Source of the DNA: Centroberyx gerrardi
Lineage: Eukaryota > Chordata > Actinopteri > Beryciformes > Berycidae
Assembly (NCBI RefSeq): GCF_048128805.1
Contig: NC_136017.1
Location: forward strand, 7,393,807 to 7,457,806
Length of the DNA stretch: 64,000 nucleotides
Direction: 5' to 3'
Program-made: the position numbers and the translations under genes
Shown: positions 61,301 to 64,000 of the stretch, one piece after another
How positions within the stretch are numbered: the first letter of the stretch is position 1
Layout: each line of letters begins with the position of its first letter
Notes under the pieces: generated by a model
The model's input: only the letters and a program-made list of their open reading frames with translations
Database searches by the model: none
What the model was told of the DNA's origin: nothing

Positions 61301-64000
61301 TAATCATCAATGACAGGTGGCATTTTACCAACAGGCTTTGCCTCCATTTGTTGGTTGACATTACCGTTTAGTTCAGATTATATCCATTTGCTTATGCAAT
61401 AAATATACCAGTATAAGCCGGTTGTCGCTGAAAATTGCACCTCCAAATCTGCACCATATGGGCGGGACCACAAGGTGTTTTGAGACTACAGTATGAAACC
61501 ATCTGTCACAATACTGGCACACATACACAGACACACACACACACACAAAATGAACTTGCCTATATTGCCGCTCCCTACAGAGCGAAAACAAGCGGCAGAG
61601 CCAATGGAGGACGAGGGAACCATTCTGAGGAAGATGAGGCGTTTGACTGATTACCATGACATCCACAAAGAGATAGGGAGGTGAGTAGTTTCAGTGTGTG
61701 TGTGTGTGTGTGTTTGTGTGCCTGATTGCACAATGCCAAGACAGCATCCCTTCACACAGACAGCCCATCTACGTTAATGGCTCTGTGAGCACTTAGGGTC
61801 GGGCAGTAGGAGGGAGGGGAATCTCACCTGCTTAACAACACCAGACAGAAAATAGAGATGAGTCACCAGTCTGAATGGAGTAAATGCATTGGCGAATAGA
61901 TGATTTGTTTTGGTCTGACTTGTCGGAGACAGATATTTACCTTCAATTGTAGAACAATAGCAATAACAGAAGATAGCCTGGCAGGAAGGGCAGAGAGAAA
62001 AATCTGTTTACAAAAAGCGAGCATATTGTTGTTATGATTATGGATGTCAATTGTGTGAAAAACCTGAGACATGGGGTGTATAATTTTCTCCTCCTTGAGA
62101 ACATTGTACAGAAGAAAACAAGATCCAAAGAAAGAATGCACGTTTCAGTGTTACAATATTATTTTTTGGTATAATTTTTTGATGTCTTGGACTGTTGAAT
62201 AGAACAACAGACAACTGAGTAAAACTTGACCTTGGTATTTGGCTCGGTATTTTCTAAACCCATAATGTCATCATTGTGCGACTGTTGATGCAGGGGCGCT
62301 TTCTCCTATGTGAAGAGGGCGACTCAGAAGAAGGGGAAGGCCGAGCTTGCCGCCAAGTTCATATCCGCACGGGGCAAGAGGAAGGCCTTGGCTCTCAGAG
62401 AGATGGGCTTGCTGTCTGATCTGGACCACGAGAAGATCCTCTATTTCCACGACGCCTTTGAGAAGAAGAACGTGGTGGTGCTCATCACAGAGTTGTATCC
62501 TTTAATCTCCAGGATGGGCGGGGAGTTTTTGTTCCAAAACAGATTACAAGTCAGTTTTGAAAGCCAGAAATTGCTGTGTCATTGATCAACAACCCTATCA
62601 AACTCTGGCAGATATGATCATTTTGTGCTATGGGGCACTAAAAATCTTACTTATTGCCCCTTTAAAGCTAGAGTTCATACAAAAGAGCGTGTGTGATACA
62701 GACACTACCATAACAAAGGCACATCCTTGTCACATCCTTGCCTTGCAGCAAGGCACTACCACCTTACTACTGAGTAGCGATATTCCACATTTTAGCTGCT
62801 TCAGTGTCAACCAAAACTGCACTTTTATGCGTCCCAAGGACACAGAAAATTCATAGCATTAATCCTAATGTCTTCTTCAGTCCCCTGGAGGCATGAATGG
62901 AGCGCAGCACAGCCTTTTCTCTCTGACTCATCGCAGATGAGTGGAATTAGCAGGAGACGGGGTGTGTGGGAGTTTTGCTCATTTATAATTCATTTCTCAT
63001 TCGCCTACCACTTGGACTGTGCAGTAAGTTTATATCTCTGTTTTTCCTCAACTGTTGTGTGAAGATGTCACGAGGAATTGCTGGAAAGAATGGCCAAGAA
63101 AACAACAGTCATGGAATCAGAGGTTTGTGTCAGGCTGTGTTGGCTGCACTGCGCTATACGTTACATAATATTAGTTTATTTTCTGAATATCGGGTTTGTT
63201 GATAAACATGACTTTTCTCTGCAGATCCGGTCTAGTGTTCGGCAGGTTTTGGAGGGTCTCAGTTATCTTCACCAAAAAGACATTGCCCACCTTGATATAA
63301 AGGTACATCATTGTACAAATAGTTTCAGTGTACAAATGAAATATTCACACTTTCTTTTTTCAGTAAATTAACTTTGTTTTTGGTATGTACATCCCCTCCT
63401 AGCCCGAAAATATTTTAATGGCAAGTCCCAGCAGTGACCAGATCCGCATATGTGACTTTGGAAATGCCATGAAACTGGAGATGTCGGAGGAGCTCTACTG
63501 CAAATATGGCACGCCAGAATATGTTGCACCAGAGATTGTTAACCAAACTCCCGTCTCCACGGCAACAGACATCTGGTGAGCCACCTGTTCCCTGGCTTGG
63601 AGAGGCGACTACAGACTGCAGGCGCTACCCTTTTTATCTGCGACAAAATAAAACCTCAGCCTTTTATGTGCTTTTATGTTCTCTAAAATCCACTTCTCAT
63701 TCCTCTCTCCTGCTCTCCCATAGGCCCGTTGGTGTTATCACTTACCTCTGGTATGTTGTTAAATATTTTGTCTTGTGCATGAGCGATAAGAAATACATTG
63801 GTTATGGGTTCAGTAATTTGCTATTTTTGTGTTTTGTTGCTGTACTTGATTATTTATGGCTTCAACACATTCTGGCAAAGGACTTAATTGCTTTAGCACA
63901 GAAATCTTGATTAAAACAATGACATTTTTTTTGTTGTTGTTGTTGTTAATGAGGTTGTTTTTCATTTCAGCCTAACTGGTGTATCTCCTTTTGCTGGTGA
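23383..64000 (+). CDS. speg: speg: striated muscle preferentially expressed protein kinase (whole gene model, 3' end off window)
   Basis: SPEG is a very large myosin-light-chain-kinase-family protein at muscle triads and dyads. It carries tandem Ig and FN3 domains and two kinase domains, and phosphorylates calcium-handling proteins such as junctophilin 2 and SERCA2a. Read here: Ig1 (about residues 45-130), disordered Ser/Pro-rich linker (about 130-780), Ig2 (about 790-885), Ig3 (about 935-1030), Ig4, Ig5, Ig6 (to about 1350), FN3 (about 1350-1455), Ig7, Ig8 (to about 1647), kinase 1 (from about 1670). Domain order equals that of mammalian SPEG. The 29 exons listed below join in phase. OBSL1 and titin-like genes lack this linker and internal kinase order. 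Whether this is the a or b teleost paralogue cannot be told. The second kinase lies outside the window. Confidence 0.93.
24154..24498 (+). mobile_element. hAT-like miniature inverted-repeat transposon
   Basis: It starts CAGTGGTTCTCAAACTGGGG and ends with AAGTTTGAGAACCACATG, a typical imperfect terminal inverted repeat of an abundant fish hAT MITE family. The flanks GTTTAGAG and GTTTAATT resemble a decayed 8-bp target duplication. Internal GGGGTCGCGAGCAGG is also typical. No transposase. Confidence 0.75.
27899..28580 (+). repeat. Tandem ~235-bp units, each with a CT microsatellite
   Basis: The phrase TGCCTGTTCTC followed by TTTCTGACCTCTGTCTCCCT recurs near 28018, 28246 and 28478. After each comes a long CT (or GT then CT) run, and CTAACCTTTGCTAGATTCA / CTAACTTTTGCTAGATTCA joins the first two units to the next. 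The microsatellites are therefore embedded in a larger repeated unit. Confidence 0.75.
28779..28862 (+). repeat. GT-rich microsatellite
   Basis: GT repeats interrupted by TTTGTGAATG and TATG variants. Confidence 0.8.
29603..29646 (+). repeat. AT microsatellite
   Basis: Alternating TA run with one TTTA interruption. It is self-complementary and cruciform-prone. Confidence 0.8.
30649..30679 (+). repeat. Perfect 13-bp inverted repeat (hairpin)
   Basis: CATTGTCCCACAC and GTGTGGGACAATG are exact reverse complements separated by TGTAT. The structure lies in the first speg intron, next to TGTGTATTAATG repeats. No function is evident. It is too short for a microRNA precursor. Confidence 0.8.
31050..31398 (+). 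promoter_or_regulatory. speg: Candidate internal speg promoter / 5' leader with YY1-type motifs
   Basis: The region upstream of the 31399 start is less AT-rich than its surroundings. It holds GCAGCCATCTTA at 31074-31085, a near-consensus YY1 site on the minus strand, and two further AGCCATTTT motifs (about 31138 and 31196). There is no clear TATA box. A YY1-marked TATA-less promoter would fit. This is inference from motifs only. Confidence 0.35.
31399..31489 (+). CDS. speg: speg alternative first coding exon (Lys-rich leader)
   Basis: ATG in a fair context (AAGAGCCATGA) opens [20 protein letters not shown] and a basic [10 protein letters not shown] tail, then a consensus GTGAGT donor in phase 1. 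That phase fits the acceptor at 40944, giving a leader fused to DSETTEDE in place of Ig1. The dense basic cluster could be a nuclear or nucleolar signal. Open frame, donor quality and phase support it. I do not recognise the sequence from other species. Confidence 0.45.
34755..34808 (+). repeat. GT/GA microsatellite
   Basis: A GT run followed by GA and a G8 run. Confidence 0.85.
35555..35850 (+). repeat. Duplicated CT-rich unit, period about 155 bp
   Basis: AAGTCTAGCCATCTCTCCCT near 35561 recurs as AAGTCTAGCCATCTCTTCCT near 35714. Each is followed by CATCCTGATCTATGCC-like sequence (or TATCCTGATCTATGCC), a CT microsatellite and TTTGCTTCCTT. It lies just upstream of the muscle-type first exon. 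Confidence 0.7.
36000..36403 (+). promoter_or_regulatory. speg: Candidate promoter/leader of the short-leader speg isoform
   Basis: The region contains an E-box CAGCTG at 36062-36067, a CT tract (36171-36226) and a TATA-like GAATAAATA near 36245, about 155 bp above the ATG at 36404. These would fit a muscle promoter. No consensus initiator was identified. Confidence 0.3.
36404..36436 (+). CDS. speg: speg alternative first coding exon ([11 protein letters not shown] leader)
   Basis: The 11 codons [11 protein letters not shown] end in phase 0 at a consensus GTGAGT donor. I recall an alternative mammalian SPEG N-terminus of MKK-x-W-x-KKRFQ type followed by x-TGHS-x-R-x-FGR-x-TH, and both halves are found here in order. 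This is the likely start of a large striated-muscle isoform lacking Ig1. Confidence 0.75.
38400..38442 (+). CDS. speg: speg 43-nt exon of the short-leader isoform
   Basis: After a CTTGTTTCAG acceptor the exon reads [14 protein letters not shown] and leaves phase 1 at a GTGTGT donor. Phase 0 in and phase 1 out join the 36404 exon to DSETTEDE at 40944. The TGHS...FGR-x-TH pattern agrees with the remembered mammalian isoform. The donor is not strong. Confidence 0.75.
38443..40943. other. speg intron before the 40944 exon
   Basis: No exon recognised. It contains an exact CArG box CCAAATATGG at 40202-40211, C-rich runs at 40620-40645 and short AC repeats near 39117. A conserved muscle enhancer is possible, but a CArG box is expected several times by chance in a window this size. 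Confidence 0.4.
40944..41048 (+). CDS. speg: speg exon, start of linker (common to all leaders)
   Basis: Acceptor CGCTTCAG, phase 1 in and out. It starts (D)[13 protein letters not shown], matching the DSETAEDD start of this exon in mammals, then a charged [13 protein letters not shown] tail. It is the acceptor for three possible upstream leaders. Confidence 0.85.
41084..41452 (+). mobile_element. Tc1/mariner-like MITE, copy 1
   Basis: The terminal inverted repeats read ACTACCAGTCATAAGTTTGG then ACACACC on the left and GGTGTGTCCAAACTTTTGAC then TGGTAGTG on the right, inside TA dinucleotides. This is a widespread teleost family. There is no transposase. It begins 35 bp after the donor of the 40944 exon. 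A second copy lies in opposite orientation at 52089-52418. Confidence 0.85.
41453..43960. other. speg intron, unannotated part
   Basis: No exon recognised. Pyrimidine-rich sequence increases towards the 3' end. Open frames around 43339-43945 lack domains and splice support. Confidence 0.5.
43964..44465 (+). repeat. 500-bp CT/CTGT simple repeat forming a splice polypyrimidine tract
   Basis: Almost pure pyrimidine on the plus strand: CT runs with CTGT and C9 interruptions, ending directly in CTCTCCAG, the acceptor of the next speg exon. Long open frames on both strands here are repeat artefacts. Confidence 0.9.
44467..44806 (+). CDS. speg: speg exon, linker with RHLGVEPL...SLYRGR motif
   Basis: Phase 1 in. 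It reads (G)[19 protein letters not shown], a Gly/Pro-rich stretch, then [20 protein letters not shown] and [20 protein letters not shown] followed by RGRTFSM. Mammalian SPEG has [16 protein letters not shown] and SLYRGR here, so identity is firm. The frame meets TAG at 44811, so splicing must leave before that. The only GT available gives a GTTATA donor after 44806 and exit phase 2. Either this weak donor is used or a short product ends here. Confidence 0.8.
44814..45887. other. speg intron after the linker exon
   Basis: No feature recognised. The downstream reading frame is open from 45685, but the sequence up to 45887 has no conserved motif and lacks a good acceptor, so it is treated as intron. 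Confidence 0.5.
45888..46886 (+). CDS. speg: speg large linker exon (disordered region)
   Basis: After a pyrimidine-rich TCCTCTAG acceptor (phase 2) the frame is Ser/Pro/Thr-rich. It then reads [20 protein letters not shown], corresponding to mammalian PRLVRAGSRILDKL-x-FFEER. A second conserved block follows: [15 protein letters not shown] and [21 protein letters not shown] long charged tail follows. The donor is either GTAAAA after 46886 or GTTGGA after 46847. Both leave phase 2 and both join the next exon. No folded domain is predicted. The conserved helical blocks may be docking segments. Exon ends are less certain than the core. Confidence 0.75.
47052..47545 (+). CDS. speg: speg linker exon, Lys/Arg/Ser/Pro-rich
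   Basis: Acceptor TTGCACACAG, phase 2 in, GTAGGG donor, phase 1 out. It encodes [20 protein letters not shown], a Pro-rich [20 protein letters not shown] and a basic end, [20 protein letters not shown]. The closing [10 protein letters not shown] aligns with mammalian GRRARPTSPE just before Ig2. Several Ser-Pro sites suggest phosphorylation. Confidence 0.8.
47938..48490. mobile_element. Possible Harbinger-like element with Myb-like fragment
   Basis: The left end TTTACACCTGGCATTAAAAT and the reverse complement of the right end (ATTACACTTGTATGCAG) look like diverged terminal inverted repeats. Between them the plus strand encodes [20 protein letters not shown], resembling the Myb/SANT-like domain encoded by PIF/Harbinger transposons or host trihelix proteins. 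It interrupts the intron before Ig2. The class call is tentative. Confidence 0.4.
48599..48745 (+). CDS. speg: speg exon, Ig2 first half
   Basis: Acceptor GTTTCCAG, phase 1 in and out. It reads (G)[20 protein letters not shown] and ends in [16 protein letters not shown], with the first Ig cysteine. SSDDSY-x-SA-x-EEP is shared with mammalian SPEG. Confidence 0.9.
48905..49087 (+). CDS. speg: speg exon, Ig2 second half
   Basis: Acceptor CTGTTATCAG, phase 1 in and out. It reads [20 protein letters not shown] and then [18 protein letters not shown], giving the Ig Trp and second Cys. Confidence 0.9.
49088..51665. other. speg intron between Ig2 and Ig3
   Basis: No exon recognised. It holds a CA microsatellite (49293-49362), a GT microsatellite (49684-49709), a T-run at 49957-49971, GA-rich sequence near 51030-51100 and GT-rich sequence near 51296-51360. 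Mammals have an internal (APEG-1) promoter in the equivalent part of the gene. No clear promoter motif was identified here. Confidence 0.5.
49293..49362 (+). repeat. CA microsatellite
   Basis: CA repeats with TACACA and AACACA interruptions. Confidence 0.9.
51666..51829 (+). CDS. speg: speg exon, Ig3 lead-in (SDEEYLSP motif)
   Basis: Acceptor TCGCTCCAG, phase 1 in, phase 0 out at GTAGGA. It reads [20 protein letters not shown] and ends KEPPSFQ. [16 protein letters not shown] is conserved with mammals. An internal ATG at 51762 (in AMELGDSP) lies where a short APEG-1-type product could begin. Confidence 0.9.
51897..51975 (+). mobile_element. Common teleost interspersed repeat fragment
   Basis: AATTATTTATATAGCACATT then CACACAAGGCAATTCAAAGT and GCTTTACA is a very common fish repeat motif. 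Only a fragment is present, just 5' of the second Tc1-like MITE. Confidence 0.5.
52089..52418 (-). mobile_element. Tc1/mariner-like MITE, copy 2 (opposite orientation)
   Basis: The left end TATACTAACAGTCAAAAGTT and the right end TTTTGACTGGTAGTGTA are terminal inverted repeats of the family at 41084. The interior is the reverse complement of copy 1 (for example AAGGCAAAGGGCGGCTACTT here, AAGTAGCCGCCCTTTGCCTT there). It ends about 19 bp before the acceptor of the next exon. Confidence 0.85.
52438..52526 (+). CDS. speg: speg exon, Ig3 first strands
   Basis: Acceptor TTCTTTACCAG, phase 0 in, phase 2 out at GTAAGA. It reads [20 protein letters not shown] then RGQPKPMVY and two bases of the Ig Trp codon. 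It corresponds to mammalian [20 protein letters not shown]. Confidence 0.9.
52698..52873 (+). CDS. speg: speg exon, Ig3 second half (APEG-1 region)
   Basis: Acceptor CGATCCAG, phase 2 in, phase 1 out at GTGAGT. It reads [20 protein letters not shown], then [20 protein letters not shown] and CRLEVR. Read-through into the intron gives GE and a TGA stop, the same C-terminus (LEVRGE) that I recall for the mammalian APEG-1 short form. Confidence 0.9.
53229..53412 (+). CDS. speg: speg exon, Ig4 first half
   Basis: Phase 1 in, phase 2 out at GTGCGT. It reads [40 protein letters not shown] and CKIHFNGKR. The acceptor is a tandem CAGCAG, so use of the upstream AG (exon from 53226) would add one residue. 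Confidence 0.88.
53779..53852 (+). CDS. speg: speg exon, Ig4 second half
   Basis: Acceptor TATCTTACAG, phase 2 in, phase 1 out. It reads [20 protein letters not shown] then STAK, nearly identical to mammalian [22 protein letters not shown]. Confidence 0.92.
54094..54252 (+). CDS. speg: speg exon, Ig5 first half
   Basis: Acceptor TTTCTTTACAG, phase 1 in and out. It reads [40 protein letters not shown] and PRVTWMHFG. Confidence 0.92.
54491..54680 (+). CDS. speg: speg exon, Ig5 second half
   Basis: Acceptor CGACCTCCAG, phase 1 in, phase 2 out. It reads [40 protein letters not shown] and [11 protein letters not shown]. The expected second Ig cysteine (F strand) is absent (YTAVAQN), as it also is in mammals (YAVSAVN). 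Confidence 0.92.
54681..55450. other. speg intron, no feature seen
   Basis: About 770 bp of unique-looking intron. No repeat or exon recognised. Confidence 0.4.
55451..55680 (+). CDS. speg: speg exon, Ig6 first half
   Basis: Acceptor CTCCCTCTAG, phase 2 in, phase 1 out. It reads [40 protein letters not shown] and [33 protein letters not shown] is identical to mammalian SPEG. Confidence 0.94.
55882..56001 (+). CDS. speg: speg exon, Ig6 second half
   Basis: Acceptor CTGTTCTCCAG, phase 1 in and out. It reads [20 protein letters not shown] then [20 protein letters not shown], close to the mammalian sequence. Confidence 0.93.
56100..56204 (+). CDS. speg: speg exon, fibronectin III first half
   Basis: Acceptor TTTTACAACAG, phase 1 in and out. 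It reads [20 protein letters not shown] then [15 protein letters not shown], the PDGPP opening and buried Trp strand of an FN3 domain. Confidence 0.9.
56205..56951. other. speg intron within FN3
   Basis: About 750 bp. At 56350-56660 is a repeat-like stretch with duplicated phrases (GTTTCCATCCAGCTG, GTTTCCATCAGCTGG, GTTTCCATCATGAT). No exon seen. Confidence 0.4.
56952..57158 (+). CDS. speg: speg exon, fibronectin III second half
   Basis: Acceptor TATGTTTGCAG, phase 1 in and out. It reads [40 protein letters not shown] and [13 protein letters not shown]. The L-x-KGV-x-Y-x-FRVL and final SKPS...VQLL segments match mammalian SPEG. Confidence 0.92.
57512..57635 (+). CDS. speg: speg exon, Ig7 first half
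   Basis: Acceptor CCCCTTTAG, phase 1 in, phase 2 out. It reads [20 protein letters not shown] then [16 protein letters not shown]. The [10 protein letters not shown] block is identical to mammalian SPEG. The expected first Ig Cys is replaced (TLNHV), as it is in mammals (TFNHV). Confidence 0.92.
57998..58512. mobile_element. Probable DNA-transposon MITE in Ig7 intron
   Basis: The ends GCAGGGCTGTAGCACTCAGT and the reverse complement of GTTCTTGACTGCAGCCCTGC are similar. The interior is full of GTCTTGGACTTGTCTCGGTC-like phrases typical of a common fish repeat. No coding capacity. Confidence 0.5.
58581..58753 (+). CDS. speg: speg exon, Ig7 second half
   Basis: Acceptor GTCTTCCGCAG, phase 2 in, phase 1 out. 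It reads [40 protein letters not shown] and [22 protein letters not shown] corresponds to the mammalian QPDDDQ. Confidence 0.92.
58885..59346. mobile_element. Probable MITE in intron before Ig8
   Basis: The start TTAAAGCTGCACGAGGCAAT and the reverse complement of the end (TTAAAGCTACACTAGGCACA) form imperfect terminal inverted repeats, with a TTAA-like edge. The family is common in fish. A possible relative is the GTTGTAGCTTTAA end near 9960. Confidence 0.55.
59926..60038 (+). CDS. speg: speg exon, Ig8 first half
   Basis: Acceptor TTTTGGTAG, phase 1 in, phase 0 out at GTATGA. It reads [20 protein letters not shown] then [15 protein letters not shown], near identical to mammalian RFESIMEDVEV...VVVEGKP-x-PDI-x-WYK. 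Confidence 0.95.
60236..60404 (+). CDS. speg: speg exon, Ig8 second half
   Basis: Acceptor GGTTGCAG, phase 0 in, phase 1 out. It reads [40 protein letters not shown] and AELTVHT. Confidence 0.95.
60405..61580. other. speg intron between Ig8 and kinase 1
   Basis: About 1.2 kb with no exon seen. A short CA repeat lies at 61515-61546 just before the next acceptor, and a GA tract near 61094-61108. Confidence 0.4.
61581..61680 (+). CDS. speg: speg exon, start of kinase domain 1
   Basis: Acceptor CTCCCTACAG, phase 1 in, phase 2 out at GTGAGT. It reads [20 protein letters not shown] then KEIGR. The glycine loop begins with EIGRGAFS across the junction. D-x-Y-DIH-x-EIGRGAFS is the SPEG kinase 1 entry. 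Confidence 0.95.
61681..62293. other. speg intron within kinase 1
   Basis: About 610 bp. A GT microsatellite lies at 61697-61720. Nothing else recognised. Confidence 0.4.
62294..62494 (+). CDS. speg: speg exon, kinase 1 N-lobe
   Basis: Acceptor TTGATGCAG, phase 2 in, phase 2 out at GTATCC. It reads [20 protein letters not shown] then KFIS, the ATP-binding Lys in AAKF. Next are [20 protein letters not shown], where the Glu of REMG is the likely helix-C salt-bridge partner, and [11 protein letters not shown]. Confidence 0.93.
62495..63064. other. speg intron within kinase 1
   Basis: About 570 bp with no feature. Open frames here read across the intron and have no domain. Confidence 0.4.
63065..63122 (+). 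CDS. speg: speg exon, kinase 1 (CHEELLER segment)
   Basis: Phase 2 in, phase 0 out. It reads [19 protein letters not shown], completing [11 protein letters not shown], as in mammalian TELCTEELLERIARKPTV. The acceptor (GTTGTGTGAAG) is purine-containing and weak. Confidence 0.9.
63225..63302 (+). CDS. speg: speg exon, kinase 1 catalytic loop
   Basis: Acceptor TTCTCTGCAG, phase 0 both ends. It reads [20 protein letters not shown] then AHLDIK. The catalytic loop is HLD rather than HRD, a feature shared with SPEG and related titin/MLCK-type kinases. Asp and Lys needed for catalysis are present. Confidence 0.95.
63403..63575 (+). CDS. speg: speg exon, kinase 1 activation segment
   Basis: Acceptor CCCCTCCTAG, phase 0 in, phase 2 out. 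It reads [20 protein letters not shown], then [20 protein letters not shown] and ATDI. The magnesium-binding DFG and the APE motif are both intact. Confidence 0.96.
63724..63750 (+). CDS. speg: speg 27-nt microexon in kinase 1
   Basis: Acceptor CTCTCCCATAG, donor GTATGT, phase 2 in and out. It encodes (W)PVGVITYL, part of helix F after the invariant DIW. Its removal would keep frame but would delete nine residues of the kinase core. Confidence 0.92.
63971..64000 (+). CDS. speg: speg exon, kinase 1, cut by window edge
   Basis: Acceptor TTCATTTCAG, phase 2 in. It reads [10 protein letters not shown], the start of helix G, matching mammalian CLTGISPFVGE. The rest lies beyond the window. Confidence 0.93.
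   Translation, partial: PNWCISFCW

Overview
The window is vertebrate nuclear DNA from a ray-finned fish, probably a spiny-rayed teleost. Its protein-coding genes are split by GT-AG introns. Long CA, GT and CT microsatellites are frequent, and several teleost-type repeats recur: Tc1-like and hAT-like miniature transposons, a LINE endonuclease fragment, and a SINE/LINE tail. There is no bacterial or viral gene organisation, and no tRNA, rRNA or CRISPR array was recognised.

Layout. Positions 1-2517 are repeat-rich 3' flank. Positions 2518-4389 (minus) hold a complete two-exon inhibin alpha gene (inha, 349 codons). Its upstream flank carries two exact NR5A/SF-1-type sites. Positions about 6440-11550 (minus) hold a small secreted protein gene related to rhamnose-binding (SUEL-type) lectins. 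It has a TATA box, a signal peptide split over two exons, and two unusually short lectin modules. Broken, partial copies lie at about 14030-15000 and 17018-19043, with a LINE fragment between them. Positions 19050-22550 have no gene that I can support.

From 22.6 kb to the end the plus strand carries the 5' part of speg (striated muscle preferentially expressed protein kinase). The model has 29 in-phase coding exons from an ATG at 23383 to the window edge, about 1,869 codons. They encode Ig1, a long disordered linker, Ig2-Ig6, one fibronectin-III domain, Ig7-Ig8 and most of kinase domain 1. Two alternative starts lie in the first large intron: a Lys-rich leader at 31399 and a short leader at 36404 plus 38400. 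Both join the exon at 40944 in the correct phase. Ig3 can also end by reading into its intron, as expected for an APEG-1-like short product.

The genes act separately. Inhibin alpha is a secreted gonadal hormone subunit, the lectin is a likely secreted defence or egg protein, and SPEG is a muscle junctional kinase. Linkage of inha and speg agrees with the known vertebrate DES-SPEG-OBSL1-INHA neighbourhood; the lectin genes between them are unexpected there. All exon boundaries were read by eye from splice motifs, reading phase and remembered family features. No alignment or transcript evidence was available.
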